From Gammaproteobacteria bacterium (lineage in GTDB: Bacteria; Pseudomonadota; Gammaproteobacteria; Pseudomonadales; Halieaceae), in NCBI GenBank assembly GCA_030427085.1, contig JAUHXH010000001.1, positions 992,001-1,056,000 on the forward strand: 64,000 bases of DNA, in the 5' to 3' direction. The position numbers and the translations under genes are program-made. The notes under the pieces are model-generated. The model made no database searches, was not told where the DNA came from, and saw only the letters and a list, made by a program, of their open reading frames with translations. Positions 18,435 through 27,192 of this stretch are shown piece by piece. The stretch's first letter is position 1. Every line of letters begins with the position of its first letter.

Positions 18435-20537
18435 TCAGTAACGATACGTCACCTCAATACCCAGTTGGCGCGGGTAGTCCTGAGTAAAGAACGACAAACC
18501 CTGTGCAGGGTTTTGCACGTAGATGGCCCCGTCTTCGCCGAGTAAATTTGAACCGAATAACCAGACCCCGACCCGCTCATTGTCGACGCCCACTCGTGCG
18601 CGCAACAGGTCGCGACTGTCGCCTGCCTCCAGCGTACCGAACTGGCCAAACTGCTCATCGACATGACTGTAGCCCACATTGACCTGCCCCAACCACGCGC
18701 CAGTAACCGGCCAGTAATAGTTACCAATCAAGCTGAGTGTCCATTCGGGAACCAGGGGAATTCTATCGCCAGCACGCATTCCGGAGGCTCGAGCAATATC
18801 CTCGTCCAGCGAGGCAAACTCTGCTTGATTCCAGTTCACGCTGGCTCGAAGGCTTAAGCCACTAATAGTAGGAGGGGACCAGGCCAGGTCGAAGTCGACA
18901 CCGTACACCTCGGCATCACCAACCTGGTAATCCTGAAACAGTCCTCGATACTGCACTACCTGACGGACGTCCCGCCAATCCTGAAAGTAAGCAGTGGCCT
19001 CCATGCCGAACTGCCCCCCTCCGAGGCTGAGTTTCGAGCCGACCTCGTAGCTCCACAATTCATCTGAATCGACGGAGTCTTCGCAGGGCAGTCCCCCGCC
19101 ACCGGCGGCGACTGGCGTACGGTGCAGTGCACAAACATCCGGGTTATTAAAATTACCGCTCCTGAATCCCTTGGCGATGTTGATGTAGTAGTTGCTTTTG
19201 TCATCGGGACTAAAGGTCAAATTGAAGCGCGGATTGACACTTTCAAAAGTCTGCTGCTCCGGTTGCGAACTGGCACTGGATATTTGCGTATCACGCTCGT
19301 CCTCGAAATACCGCAATCCAATCAGGGGTATAAACCTGCCATCAAACAGAGGATAGGAAATCTCACCGAACAAGGAGATAGCCTCGGAGGCTCTCGTTTG
19401 AACGCTCTGCGGGAGAACCAGTGGAATATTGGTCTTATTGAGATCAGTGGACTCGGTGTCACTGTAAAACAGCCCAACCAACCACTGGGATTTGCTATCG
19501 GCGGGCGAAGTCAGACGGGTCTCGTTATTAAGCGCCTCCCCTTGAGTATCAAAATGGGCTTGCAATATGCCATTTGGCGCAATCGGGAAGGGACCATTGA
19601 ACAGCGCGCTGGTGTCATGGTCTATCCAGGTCGTGGTACTCGTTAAAATACCGATGCTCGTTTCCCAAACCACAGTTCCGGCGAACAGATCGTAGCTTCG
19701 GTCATTGAAATCCCCCTCTCGCGCCACTGCAACAGGGGGCTCCAGGCTAGACAAGCTGGCAGAGCCTTCCTGATCTACAACGTCATGCGCGAAAAGCAAT
19801 TTCACATCGACACTATCCACCGGGCGCCACAACAGCGAGGCACGCACGTTGTCGAGCTCTGCTTCATTGGTATCGTCGTCTCCGGCACTGTCCTGATGGT
19901 AGCCACCGAGCCTCTCGGTACCTGCCACCAGACGAATACCCAATTGGTCGCGTAGCAATGGCAAATTCAATGCGCCATCCAGATAGTAACTCGAGGCACC
20001 ACCGTCGGTACCCGCCCAGGCCGCTCTGGCATGTGCTTCGATCGCCTCCAGATTGGGTTGTTCGGTAATAAAGCGAACTGTTCCGCCCATCGAGCCGTTG
20101 CCATAGAGCGTACTTTGGGGGCCACGCAGAACTTCCACGCGAGCCAGATCAAAACTGCGGCCGACGGGCGCGTAGGCTTGCCCGTAAATAAAGAACGCCG
20201 CATCGTCCAGGTAATAACCCGTAGTGGGGTCGGCCACGTTATTGCCACTGATTCCCCGAAGCTGGTACTGCTTCTGGCCAGCGGAAATGGAAAGGCCCTC
20301 AGAGGCGCCGGGAATAACCGTCATCAGCTGAGTGAGGTCCCTCACAAGTGAGGCTTCCAGCATGCCCGCGTCAAAAGACTGCATGGATAAGGGCACGTCG
20401 ATGAGCTTCTGCACGCGCTTCTGAGCAGTCACCAACACCTCTTCCATAACGGTGGGGGAGTCATTTGCCCAGGTAGCAAAAGCTGAGTGACAGGCCACAA
20501 GCAGAACGCACTGGGCCTTGCGATGCGCTATGTTCAC
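18435..20537 (-). CDS. TonB-dependent outer-membrane receptor
   Basis: About 700 residues from GTG 20537, which has GGAGG 7 bases upstream and yields a signal peptide (CVLLVACHSAFATWA). A plug domain begins at MEEVLVTAQKRVQKL and includes VEVLRGPQSTLYGNGSMGG. The beta-barrel ends in the aromatic YRY at the C-terminus. VTAQKR is typical of the receptors abundant in marine gammaproteobacteria and sphingomonads, which import siderophores, glycans or other large nutrients using TonB energy. The ligand cannot be told. The start differs from the longest frame, which begins 13 residues earlier without a signal peptide context. Confidence 0.88.
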   Translation of the reverse strand: MNIAHRKAQCVLLVACHSAFATWANDSPTVMEEVLVTAQKRVQKLIDVPLSMQSFDAGMLEASLVRDLTQLMTVIPGASEGLSISAGQKQYQLRGISGNNVADPTTGYYLDDAAFFIYGQAYAPVGRSFDLARVEVLRGPQSTLYGNGSMGGTVRFITEQPNLEAIEAHARAAWAGTDGGASSYYLDGALNLPLLRDQLGIRLVAGTERLGGYHQDSAGDDDTNEAELDNVRASLLWRPVDSVDVKLLFAHDVVDQEGSASLSSLEPPVAVAREGDFNDRSYDLFAGTVVWETSIGILTSTTTWIDHDTSALFNGPFPIAPNGILQAHFDTQGEALNNETRLTSPADSKSQWLVGLFYSDTESTDLNKTNIPLVLPQSVQTRASEAISLFGEISYPLFDGRFIPLIGLRYFEDERDTQISSASSQPEQQTFESVNPRFNLTFSPDDKSNYYINIAKGFRSGNFNNPDVCALHRTPVAAGGGGLPCEDSVDSDELWSYEVGSKLSLGGGQFGMEATAYFQDWRDVRQVVQYRGLFQDYQVGDAEVYGVDFDLAWSPPTISGLSLRASVNWNQAEFASLDEDIARASGMRAGDRIPLVPEWTLSLIGNYYWPVTGAWLGQVNVGYSHVDEQFGQFGTLEAGDSRDLLRARVGVDNERVGVWLFGSNLLGEDGAIYVQNPAQGLSFFTQDYPRQLGIEVTYRY

Positions 20538-20698
20538 CAAACCGCCTCCAACATGTGCTGTCCGTGCTACATCCAACGGTCACGTTCAGTTTAGACCAAA
20601 TTGTCTGGTGCCAAGGGTTTTACGCCTCTCGTCAACTTCCCTGAATCTGGTTTACACTGGTCGCTGCCTCCTAACTACCCCGGTGAGTCATCAAGCGG

Positions 20699-21670
20699 AT
20701 GTCGAAGGATATCTTCATCAGCTACGCCAGTGAGGACACCTCGCGCGCCAGCGAACTCGTGCGCATTCTGGAAGACGATGGCTGGAGTGTATGGTGGGAC
20801 CGGGAGATAAAGCCCGGGCAGGACTTTGAGTCCGAAATCGACCAGGCACTCGCCGCCTCACGCGCTGTAGTGGTCTTATGGAGCCAGTACTCGGTCTCCT
20901 CAAGCTGGGTTCGCAGTGAGGCCAGAGAGGCCAAAGAGCTCAACAAGCTGATACCGGTGCTGCTGGATAACGCCCGCATACCCCTGACCTACCGCGCTCT
21001 CAATACGATCGACCTTACTTCCTGGCCCAACAAACCCTCGCTGGTAGAACTTTCCAGCTTCAAATCAGCTGTCAGTCGGGTGTTACTGGAAGGTAGCTCC
21101 GAACGTCCACTGGTGAAACACCATTCGAGTGGAGACACTTCCCTGTCGGTACGAGTCGCTCAGCGCGTTGCCGAGATGGTCAACAGCGACAAGCACACAC
21201 CCACCACCACGCCGGATTGCGAGTCCGCCCTTGATCGTTGCATTGCAGACATCTGCCTGGATCTACTGGGCCGCACCGACCACCTGGCGCAACGCGTTTC
21301 CGATTACCTGCTACACTTGCACAGTGCGTTGGGGGCCGGTGAGACTGCTATTACCGAGGTATGCTTCAAGTCTGGCTCGATCAGCAAGCTCCGAGGAATT
21401 GACGACTCGCAGCCCGGGCAGGAGATTGAGAACACGGTGCACAGGTTCATCAAAGACTTTTGCACACCACTGGGCGACTGCAACGTGGAGCTATCAGAGT
21501 CTGCCTGGTGCCCGGATCTTCCCCTTTGCCTGCCCCTGCAAAAAAATAACGGATGTCGGCAATTTGCTTTTTTTATAGCGTCATCCGACAGCGCTGCCTG
21601 GCACTACGGCCAGCAGGCTCGTTTGCTCAAGCTCGCCGCGGGTCTTGAACGAGCGAACGCGTCGAACTGA
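20699..21670 (+). CDS. TIR-domain protein
   Basis: 323 residues. Residues 1 to about 110 form a TIR domain: DIFISYASED at the first strand and box 1, then GWSVWWDREIKPGQ, SRAVVVLWSQYSVSSSWV and SEAREAKE with the conserved Glu, and LIPVLLD. Bacterial TIR domains often degrade NAD or make cyclic-ADP-ribose signals, and several anti-phage systems use them. The C-terminal 190 residues are not recognised; they contain many Cys and a mixed helical pattern and may be the sensor or partner-binding part. It is the first gene of a + strand row with a trypsin-like protease and a small protein, divergent from the TonB receptor. Confidence 0.85.
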   Translation: MSKDIFISYASEDTSRASELVRILEDDGWSVWWDREIKPGQDFESEIDQALAASRAVVVLWSQYSVSSSWVRSEAREAKELNKLIPVLLDNARIPLTYRALNTIDLTSWPNKPSLVELSSFKSAVSRVLLEGSSERPLVKHHSSGDTSLSVRVAQRVAEMVNSDKHTPTTTPDCESALDRCIADICLDLLGRTDHLAQRVSDYLLHLHSALGAGETAITEVCFKSGSISKLRGIDDSQPGQEIENTVHRFIKDFCTPLGDCNVELSESAWCPDLPLCLPLQKNNGCRQFAFFIASSDSAAWHYGQQARLLKLAAGLERANASN

Positions 21671-21711
21671 CTCTGGCAACGGTGTTTCGCCATGAGAGGT
21701 GAGAAACTGTT

Positions 21712-22776
21712 ATGAATCCTGAAGTTGGTGCAAACAGCCACAAAAAATCCATGACGCGCAAAGAAGCGCATTTGGTCCATGCTCTGCGTTACCTGACCCA
21801 GGGACTTCGTGCGCCAGGGGCGCGCGGCATGAATCGCAATCAACGCGGTGCCGTCCAGGACTTTCATCATCATCACCGGGAACTGCTGCACAGCGAAGGC
21901 GTGGTTGGCGTCGGCGTTGCGCGCAAACGCCAGGGAAACTCACTGACCCCTCAACTCTCACTGCGCTTCTATGTCCGGCGGAAGGGGGACAATATCAAGG
22001 ACATGGTCAGCGTGCCCCGTTACCTCTTTCCGCCGCAGGGTGACCGGATTGTCACGGATGTTGTTGAGGTCGGTGACATCCGATTGAATGCGGGACGCTT
22101 ATCTGAAATGCGTCCAGCCCAACCCGGCGTGTCAGTTGGAATCAACTTTGTCGCGGGCACGCTGGGATGCTTCGTTAAAAAGAAGAACAGTTCCCCCGTC
22201 TACCTGCTCAGCAATGCCCATGTGATTGCCCGGGATGGCGTTGCGACGCCGGGTCAAACCCCCGTTTACCAACCCGCCAAAGTCGACCAGTTCGGTACCC
22301 AGCCTTTCGCCGAGTTGGAAGAGATCGTGCCTTTCAAGTTCTCCAGTACCCAATTCAACAATACTATGGATGCCGCAATTGCCCGGGTACACAATGAGAC
22401 TGACTGTAATAACCACATTCTCCACGTGGGCCAGGTGATCGGTGTCGATGAACCCACGCGGGAAACGCCTGTTCAGAAAGTCGGTCGAACGACTGGATTG
22501 ACCCACGGCGTGATCGAAGACATTCATTTCCAGTGGCAATTCACCTACGAGAAGGACCAACACGGCGATGTCGGGCGGGTTGGGTTCCGCGACCAGGTGT
22601 TAATTAACCGGATAAATGCCAGTGCTCCACCGTTCTCCGCCAAAGGCGATAGCGGTGCACTCGTGCTGGATCAAAACATGCACGCCATTGGCTTGCTGTT
22701 CGCAGGTTCCTCACAGGTCAGTGTCTGCAACCCGCTGCCTGCCGTGTTGAACCGCTTGAACCTCGAACTGGCGTAG
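21712..22776 (+). CDS. Trypsin-like serine protease, chymotrypsin fold, no signal peptide
   Basis: 354 residues. The triad is visible: His170 in LLSNAHVIA, Asp220 in MDAAIARV and Ser314 in KGDSGALVL. No signal peptide or membrane segment is seen, so the enzyme likely acts in the cytoplasm, which is unusual for this fold. Residues 50-130 form a separate N-terminal domain (GVVGVGV, then LRFYV, then VGDIR) that is repeated in the small protein encoded next. A run of four His (residues 52-55) precedes it. A GAGAGG ribosome site lies upstream. The gene is 41 bases after the TIR gene, so they are probably co-transcribed. The protease may be activated by the TIR branch or process host or phage proteins; this is inference. 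Confidence 0.82.
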   Translation: MNPEVGANSHKKSMTRKEAHLVHALRYLTQGLRAPGARGMNRNQRGAVQDFHHHHRELLHSEGVVGVGVARKRQGNSLTPQLSLRFYVRRKGDNIKDMVSVPRYLFPPQGDRIVTDVVEVGDIRLNAGRLSEMRPAQPGVSVGINFVAGTLGCFVKKKNSSPVYLLSNAHVIARDGVATPGQTPVYQPAKVDQFGTQPFAELEEIVPFKFSSTQFNNTMDAAIARVHNETDCNNHILHVGQVIGVDEPTRETPVQKVGRTTGLTHGVIEDIHFQWQFTYEKDQHGDVGRVGFRDQVLINRINASAPPFSAKGDSGALVLDQNMHAIGLLFAGSSQVSVCNPLPAVLNRLNLELA

Positions 22777-22806
22777 CGCTCGCCGCTACGACCTGAGTAC
22801 TCTCTG

Positions 22807-23049
22807 ATGGCTAGCCTGGAAGAATGTGAGGCCGCACTGGAAGCATTCCATCGCAGTATTGCCGAACTTCCGGGCGTACAAGGTGTGGGCATTACCGGGT
22901 CCGGAGATCGCCACGCGCTGGTGATCTACGTAACGGGCGAGCAACCAGCAGACACCAACTACCCACTCACCTACACCAACGAGGCTGGCCCTGCCACGGT
23001 CGAGGTACCTGTCATCGTGAAGACAGTGGGTGTCATTCGCCCTCATTAG
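22807..23049 (+). CDS. Small protein resembling the N-terminal domain of the adjacent protease
   Basis: 80 residues, 30 bases after the protease gene. The pattern HR-x(7)-GV-x-GVGI, LVIYV and VGVIRP matches the order HRELL, GVVGVGV, LRFYV, VGDIR in residues 55-125 of the protease. No signal peptide is seen. It could act as an inhibitor or propeptide-like partner of the protease, or as a shared binding module. No enzyme motif is present. The start is ATG 22807, with a weak ribosome site, which fits translation coupled to the protease. Confidence 0.6.
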   Translation: MASLEECEAALEAFHRSIAELPGVQGVGITGSGDRHALVIYVTGEQPADTNYPLTYTNEAGPATVEVPVIVKTVGVIRPH

Positions 23050-23073
23050 GACCGACGAGGGCACCGGCAGTAT

Positions 23074-25461
23074 TCATCCAAGCAGACGGCGCATGAACTG
23101 AATTGCCGATTGCGGTCGTCGGGATATGTCCGGATGCAGTGCAGCCTCAAAGAAAGCGTCGAATTCCTTAGTGACAGAACCCAGTGCATTCACCGGATCG
23201 GCCAAACGTTCCGCAGTACCTTCAAGATTGCTTGCCTCAAACGGGTTCTCACCGTAAAGACACTCGAAAAGGGTTACGCCGAGCGCCCATAAATCGGTTC
23301 GCGGATCAGGTGGGGCTCCGGCAAAGCGCTCTGGTGACATGTAGGCGTAGGTTCCACCCGATACCTGGTTAGCTGCACCACTCTCCAACCCTCCCGCCAG
23401 ACCGAAATCCAGCAATTTTGCGTTTTCTTCCGCATCGAAGCCTATGTTTGACGGCTTTATGTCGCCGTGAACTATCCCCTGTTTGTGGATATAGGATAGA
23501 GCCTGCGCGAGTTGGTCGACGAGGAGGATGATGTCCTCTCGATCCAGCAGGCTCTGACTGAGCACGTCGAGCAAAGTGCCATTTTCAAGGTATTCACAGA
23601 CCAGGATCGGGGTTCCATGATAGCTTTCAACACCGAATATCGTAGCGACACCCGGATGATTCAAGCGTGCCATCACCCTGGCTTCACGCCGCAGGAAGGC
23701 AAGTTCGTCCGCAACTTTCGAGATAACTGATTTGAGCACCACCGGGCGGCCCAACTGCTCGTCTTCGGCGAGATAAACGGTGCCCATCCCCCCTCCTCCC
23801 AGTACACGCACCAGCTTGTACTGGTTGTGTAGCAGATAGGGCAAGGTTGAATCCCTGAAAGACTCACAACCGCACCGTGAACACCTGCCTGCATGTTGCT
23901 CAACGCGGCCACACTCCGTACATTCTGCCGCGGAATGGACCATCGCCTCGTCATCCCAGTGATCCATGAGGTTGGCGCAGGCCACGGTGATGGTATTCAC
24001 CACCAGGGTCATGAAGTTGACGTTGTCCTGGGTGTAGGGCAACTCACTACGTTTCGGCCCCAGGGTGAGGATGCCCTGTAGCTTGCCACGAAGATGAATC
24101 GGCACCACGAACGACGCCCCCACTTGCCCCAGCCACTTGCCAAACTCGGCATCTGTGATAAAGGGTGAAGACCCAATATCAATGGGTCCCGCCATCGACT
24201 TGAGAGTCAGCAGGGACGCGGGTGACAGCGGAAAATCACCCAGTTCCTGTTGAGGATCCCGGAGAGCATCTCCGCCCACCAAAAACAGGAGGTGAATAGA
24301 TTCGGGGTGCAAGGATGCATGCAGGCAGGATCGCGTCGCCTGCGCTACCTCCTCGAGATTCTCCGCGTGTCCAGTATCGGTGGACAACTGAGCCAGCAAA
24401 CTGCTTGGCTCATACTCGCCGCGATAAAAAAGGTTGTCCAGGTAATCTCGCGCTGAACGACGCTGTTGGAACAGTGCAATCGAGATCAGCGTACAAACCC
24501 CCAGGACCACACCATTTGATCCGGCCAGGATTTCGCCCATGGTCAAGTTTCTCGAGGTATATAGAAAGAAAGCCAACAGAATTAAAGGCGCGGCGATGAG
24601 AGCATTAAGAAAGACTGTTCCCAAAGAATGTCGAAGTGTCTGTCTTAGAACTACGTTGACCGGGAGCGCTTGTTCGACCAGTACGGCATAGGCAGTGATC
24701 AGCGGGGTAGCTAAGGCGAGAATATGAAAAGGCGGTATTACGTATATGACAACTTCATCACTCAATATGAAATCAGCAATATCATCTGAAAGACTGGTGA
24801 GCAGTATTAAGCCCACCATAGGCACGACCGTCATTAGGAGACCGAGACCAAAAACTCGGACTCTGCGACGCTCATCACTCCGCGCATTTCGCATCCGGAG
24901 CCAAATCACGAGGAATACGGGTAGCGTTGCTCCATAAACCAGGATTGGGTAGAGACCAGTAGGGTCAGAATTCTCGAAGCGACTGAAAAATTGACTTGGA
25001 AAAAGGAACCCCAAGAGATTGAAACTTAGCAACACCAACCCAAGAACTAGCGCGACTCGTGTACACCAGCCCAGGATCTCAGTAGTACGGTGCGGAAGGA
25101 AGGCTTCAGGAAAAACGCGAGAAAAATGCCAGAAATAGAACGGTAACAGGCAGTCCAGCGGTATAGCACCAAAGAGTAGCAGCGGGTAGCTATCCAGAGA
25201 ATCCGTAAAGTAACTCTCTCCCACTCTGGCGTAAGAAGTGGCGCTGAGAAGCATCACCAAGCCAAACAGCAGACTGCGCCGGTCATTGAACCCAGACACA
25301 ATGAGAAGCCCCGCAGCTGTGGTTCTAACCAGAATCTGGAGGGACCAAACGCCGTGCGTTCCCCAGTCCCACTCAGCTGTGCGGAGGAGTATTAGGTATC
25401 CCACCAAGCCCAGAACACAACGTGCAGCAGCTAAACTGGCCAGAAAAGCTGCTGCCCACAC
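23074..25461 (-). CDS. Membrane-bound Ser/Thr protein kinase with GAF-like and zinc-ribbon parts
   Basis: 795 residues from GTG 25461. The first 330 or so residues contain many membrane helices. A GAF-like region follows (about 350-510). A four-Cys zinc ribbon, CTECGRVEQHAGRCSRCGC, lies just before the kinase. The kinase spans about 548-795: GGGGMGTVYLAE, Lys577 in VVLK, HGDIKPSN with catalytic Asp near 667, LDFGLAG and GGTYAYMSPE. HRD is changed to HGD, the RD-negative form. It is last in the - strand row starting with a PP2C phosphatase, a natural opposing partner. Likely a transmembrane sensor kinase; the signal is unknown. The start is uncertain because the frame is open further upstream without a start codon. 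Confidence 0.85.
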   Translation of the reverse strand: MWAAAFLASLAAARCVLGLVGYLILLRTAEWDWGTHGVWSLQILVRTTAAGLLIVSGFNDRRSLLFGLVMLLSATSYARVGESYFTDSLDSYPLLLFGAIPLDCLLPFYFWHFSRVFPEAFLPHRTTEILGWCTRVALVLGLVLLSFNLLGFLFPSQFFSRFENSDPTGLYPILVYGATLPVFLVIWLRMRNARSDERRRVRVFGLGLLMTVVPMVGLILLTSLSDDIADFILSDEVVIYVIPPFHILALATPLITAYAVLVEQALPVNVVLRQTLRHSLGTVFLNALIAAPLILLAFFLYTSRNLTMGEILAGSNGVVLGVCTLISIALFQQRRSARDYLDNLFYRGEYEPSSLLAQLSTDTGHAENLEEVAQATRSCLHASLHPESIHLLFLVGGDALRDPQQELGDFPLSPASLLTLKSMAGPIDIGSSPFITDAEFGKWLGQVGASFVVPIHLRGKLQGILTLGPKRSELPYTQDNVNFMTLVVNTITVACANLMDHWDDEAMVHSAAECTECGRVEQHAGRCSRCGCESFRDSTLPYLLHNQYKLVRVLGGGGMGTVYLAEDEQLGRPVVLKSVISKVADELAFLRREARVMARLNHPGVATIFGVESYHGTPILVCEYLENGTLLDVLSQSLLDREDIILLVDQLAQALSYIHKQGIVHGDIKPSNIGFDAEENAKLLDFGLAGGLESGAANQVSGGTYAYMSPERFAGAPPDPRTDLWALGVTLFECLYGENPFEASNLEGTAERLADPVNALGSVTKEFDAFFEAALHPDISRRPQSAIQFMRRLLG

Positions 25462-25537
25462 CTCTAAGTTGGCACGCCTGACCCCAGAGAATATCTTATC
25501 TGTGATTGGGGCTACCTCTGTACCAAATCCCCGGAAA

Positions 25538-26107
25538 CTAACAAAGAATGCCTTGTTGACCGAGAACGTTTTTCTGAGCTGTCGTCAATCCTCTACGTCG
25601 AACCGCTCTATCGATGCTGTTTGCAACGTAGAGGAATGCCTCCTCGTAGATGTCTGGCGTAATGGTTTTGGTTTTTGGCTTTGTCTCATTAGCCAACTTT
25701 TTGGCGCGCTTGCCGGCTTTCAGACTGCAACCCTCAGCCTGCTTGAAAACGGCCCCAAACTTTGCCAGCTCCTTGAGGTTTTTCCTTACATTACCCAATG
25801 CCCCCATTTCCACTGCCCGATCAAAACAGGCTGGCTCTACCGGCAGACCGGCACCGCGGCCAAACTGCTCCCAGTAGATAGAGACGATTTTGACGACGAG
25901 AGCCTCGGCTTCTGACTTTGTCATCGTTTTTGCTGCAGCGCGGGGCGCCGCCCGTTTGGTTGCCGCCTTGGTAGCGGTGTACCGTTTTGCTGCTGCTTTC
26001 TTCGGTGCTGCCTTTTTCTTTTTGGCTGCGGCTTTCTTGGCTGGAGCTTTTTTCGCTGAAGCTTTTTTAGCTGGAGCCTTCTTCGCTGCCTTCTTGGGTG
26101 CCGCCAT
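25538..26107 (-). CDS. Histone-H1-like Lys/Ala-rich protein with a C-terminal domain of unknown function
   Basis: 189 residues. The first 60 or so are repeats of KKA, PAKK and AAKK, like histone H1 tails and bacterial AlgP/HctB-like proteins, and should bind DNA non-specifically. The rest (from about residue 60) is an ordinary globular region starting TMTKSEAEALVVKIVSIYW that I do not recognise. The gene lies 76 bases upstream of the kinase gene and 78 bases downstream of the methyltransferase on the same strand. It could be a substrate of the kinase or methyltransferase, as lysine-rich tails often are; this is inference. Confidence 0.7.
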   Translation of the reverse strand: MAAPKKAAKKAPAKKASAKKAPAKKAAAKKKKAAPKKAAAKRYTATKAATKRAAPRAAAKTMTKSEAEALVVKIVSIYWEQFGRGAGLPVEPACFDRAVEMGALGNVRKNLKELAKFGAVFKQAEGCSLKAGKRAKKLANETKPKTKTITPDIYEEAFLYVANSIDRAVRRRGLTTAQKNVLGQQGILC

Positions 26108-26185
26108 GACGCTCTCCTTGAAATTCGAAATGACCGAACAGGTACTGCGTTTAAAGTGTAGACCCGATTTCGAGCAAACGGCAAT

Positions 26186-27178
26186 TCAACTCGTTTGAAT
26201 CGGGCGTGCCGTCAGTGTATGCCAATTGGAATCCGCCACCGAGTGCAGGCGCCGACACTCACTCAGATCAAATCCGCTGCGTGTCAGCAGGCTCTCCATC
26301 TCACTCAGTGTCCTGATTCTCGAGCCGAACATGAGAAACAAACTCAAACTGTTCGCCGCCAACACGCCGCGCTCTTCTTCACCGCCCTCTTCCACAAAGC
26401 CATCGATAATGTGAAGAACGGAGTCGTTACGCATGGCTTGGCGCACATTGCCAAACAGCACGACCAGGTCGTCGTCGCTCCAGTTACAGCACACGCGGCT
26501 CAGTAGATAGACATCAAAGCCCTCGGGAATCACTTCAAACATATCGCCGGCAACCCAGTCGAAGCCTGGCGTGGCGCGCGGGCGTACTTCCGGGCGGTCG
26601 AGCACTGTGGCACGGAGGTCTGGCTTGTCATTCACCAAGTGCTGAACCAAAGCACCTTCTCCGCCACCGATATCGCACACGGTTGCAGTCCCCTCGATAT
26701 CAACATTAGCCGTCACTTCAGTTAACCATTGCGTGGCCGTGGCAGAGTTCCAGTCCTTCCACTTGCGGTTCTCATCCGGGCGATCGGCAAGATAACTGAA
26801 AAAATCCTGTCCATAGATACTTTCAAATACGGGGCTTCCCGAAGCCAGGGCCCGATCCAATGCCCCCCAACACGCCCAATTCTCACGCCCCAGAAAGAGT
26901 TGATTGATGATGTCGAGGTTTTCGCTATAAAGCGTGGACTGATATCTTCCGTCTTCAAAACCCACAATCTCGCAATTCACAAGGACTGCAAGCACGTCCC
27001 TGAGCACAGCCTGGTCATAGCCAAAGTGACTGGCGATCTCTTCGAGACTGCGGGGGGACTCCTCTAGCAAGTGGCCCAGTCCGATGTGCGCCGCGTGTTG
27101 CAATATCCTGGGAAGTGCTACAGCACTGGCAAGTTGGATCAGTTCCATCCGGACCTGATTTTCGTCGATGTCGAACAC
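26186..27178 (-). CDS. SAM-dependent methyltransferase, O-methyltransferase-like
   Basis: 330 residues. The N-terminal part is a helical dimerisation and winged-helix region (LLEESPRSLEEIASHFG) typical of plant-type O-methyltransferases and their bacterial relatives. The SAM site is CDIGGGEGALVQHL, with the acidic end of strand 2 at VLDRPEV and the later GDMFEV motif. RVCCNWSDDD and HIIDGFVEE complete the family pattern. Such enzymes methylate small molecules, often natural products, but the substrate is unknown here. It starts 14 bases after the PP2C stop, so it shares that transcript. Confidence 0.82.
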   Translation of the reverse strand: MFDIDENQVRMELIQLASAVALPRILQHAAHIGLGHLLEESPRSLEEIASHFGYDQAVLRDVLAVLVNCEIVGFEDGRYQSTLYSENLDIINQLFLGRENWACWGALDRALASGSPVFESIYGQDFFSYLADRPDENRKWKDWNSATATQWLTEVTANVDIEGTATVCDIGGGEGALVQHLVNDKPDLRATVLDRPEVRPRATPGFDWVAGDMFEVIPEGFDVYLLSRVCCNWSDDDLVVLFGNVRQAMRNDSVLHIIDGFVEEGGEEERGVLAANSLSLFLMFGSRIRTLSEMESLLTRSGFDLSECRRLHSVADSNWHTLTARPIQTS

Positions 27179-27192
27179 GTCGCCCCTACTCC

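Noticed and set aside
20699-23049. Thoeris or CBASS
   Set aside because: A TIR protein is present but no ThsA-like NAD-sensing protein, cGAS-like cyclase or Cap effector lies beside it.
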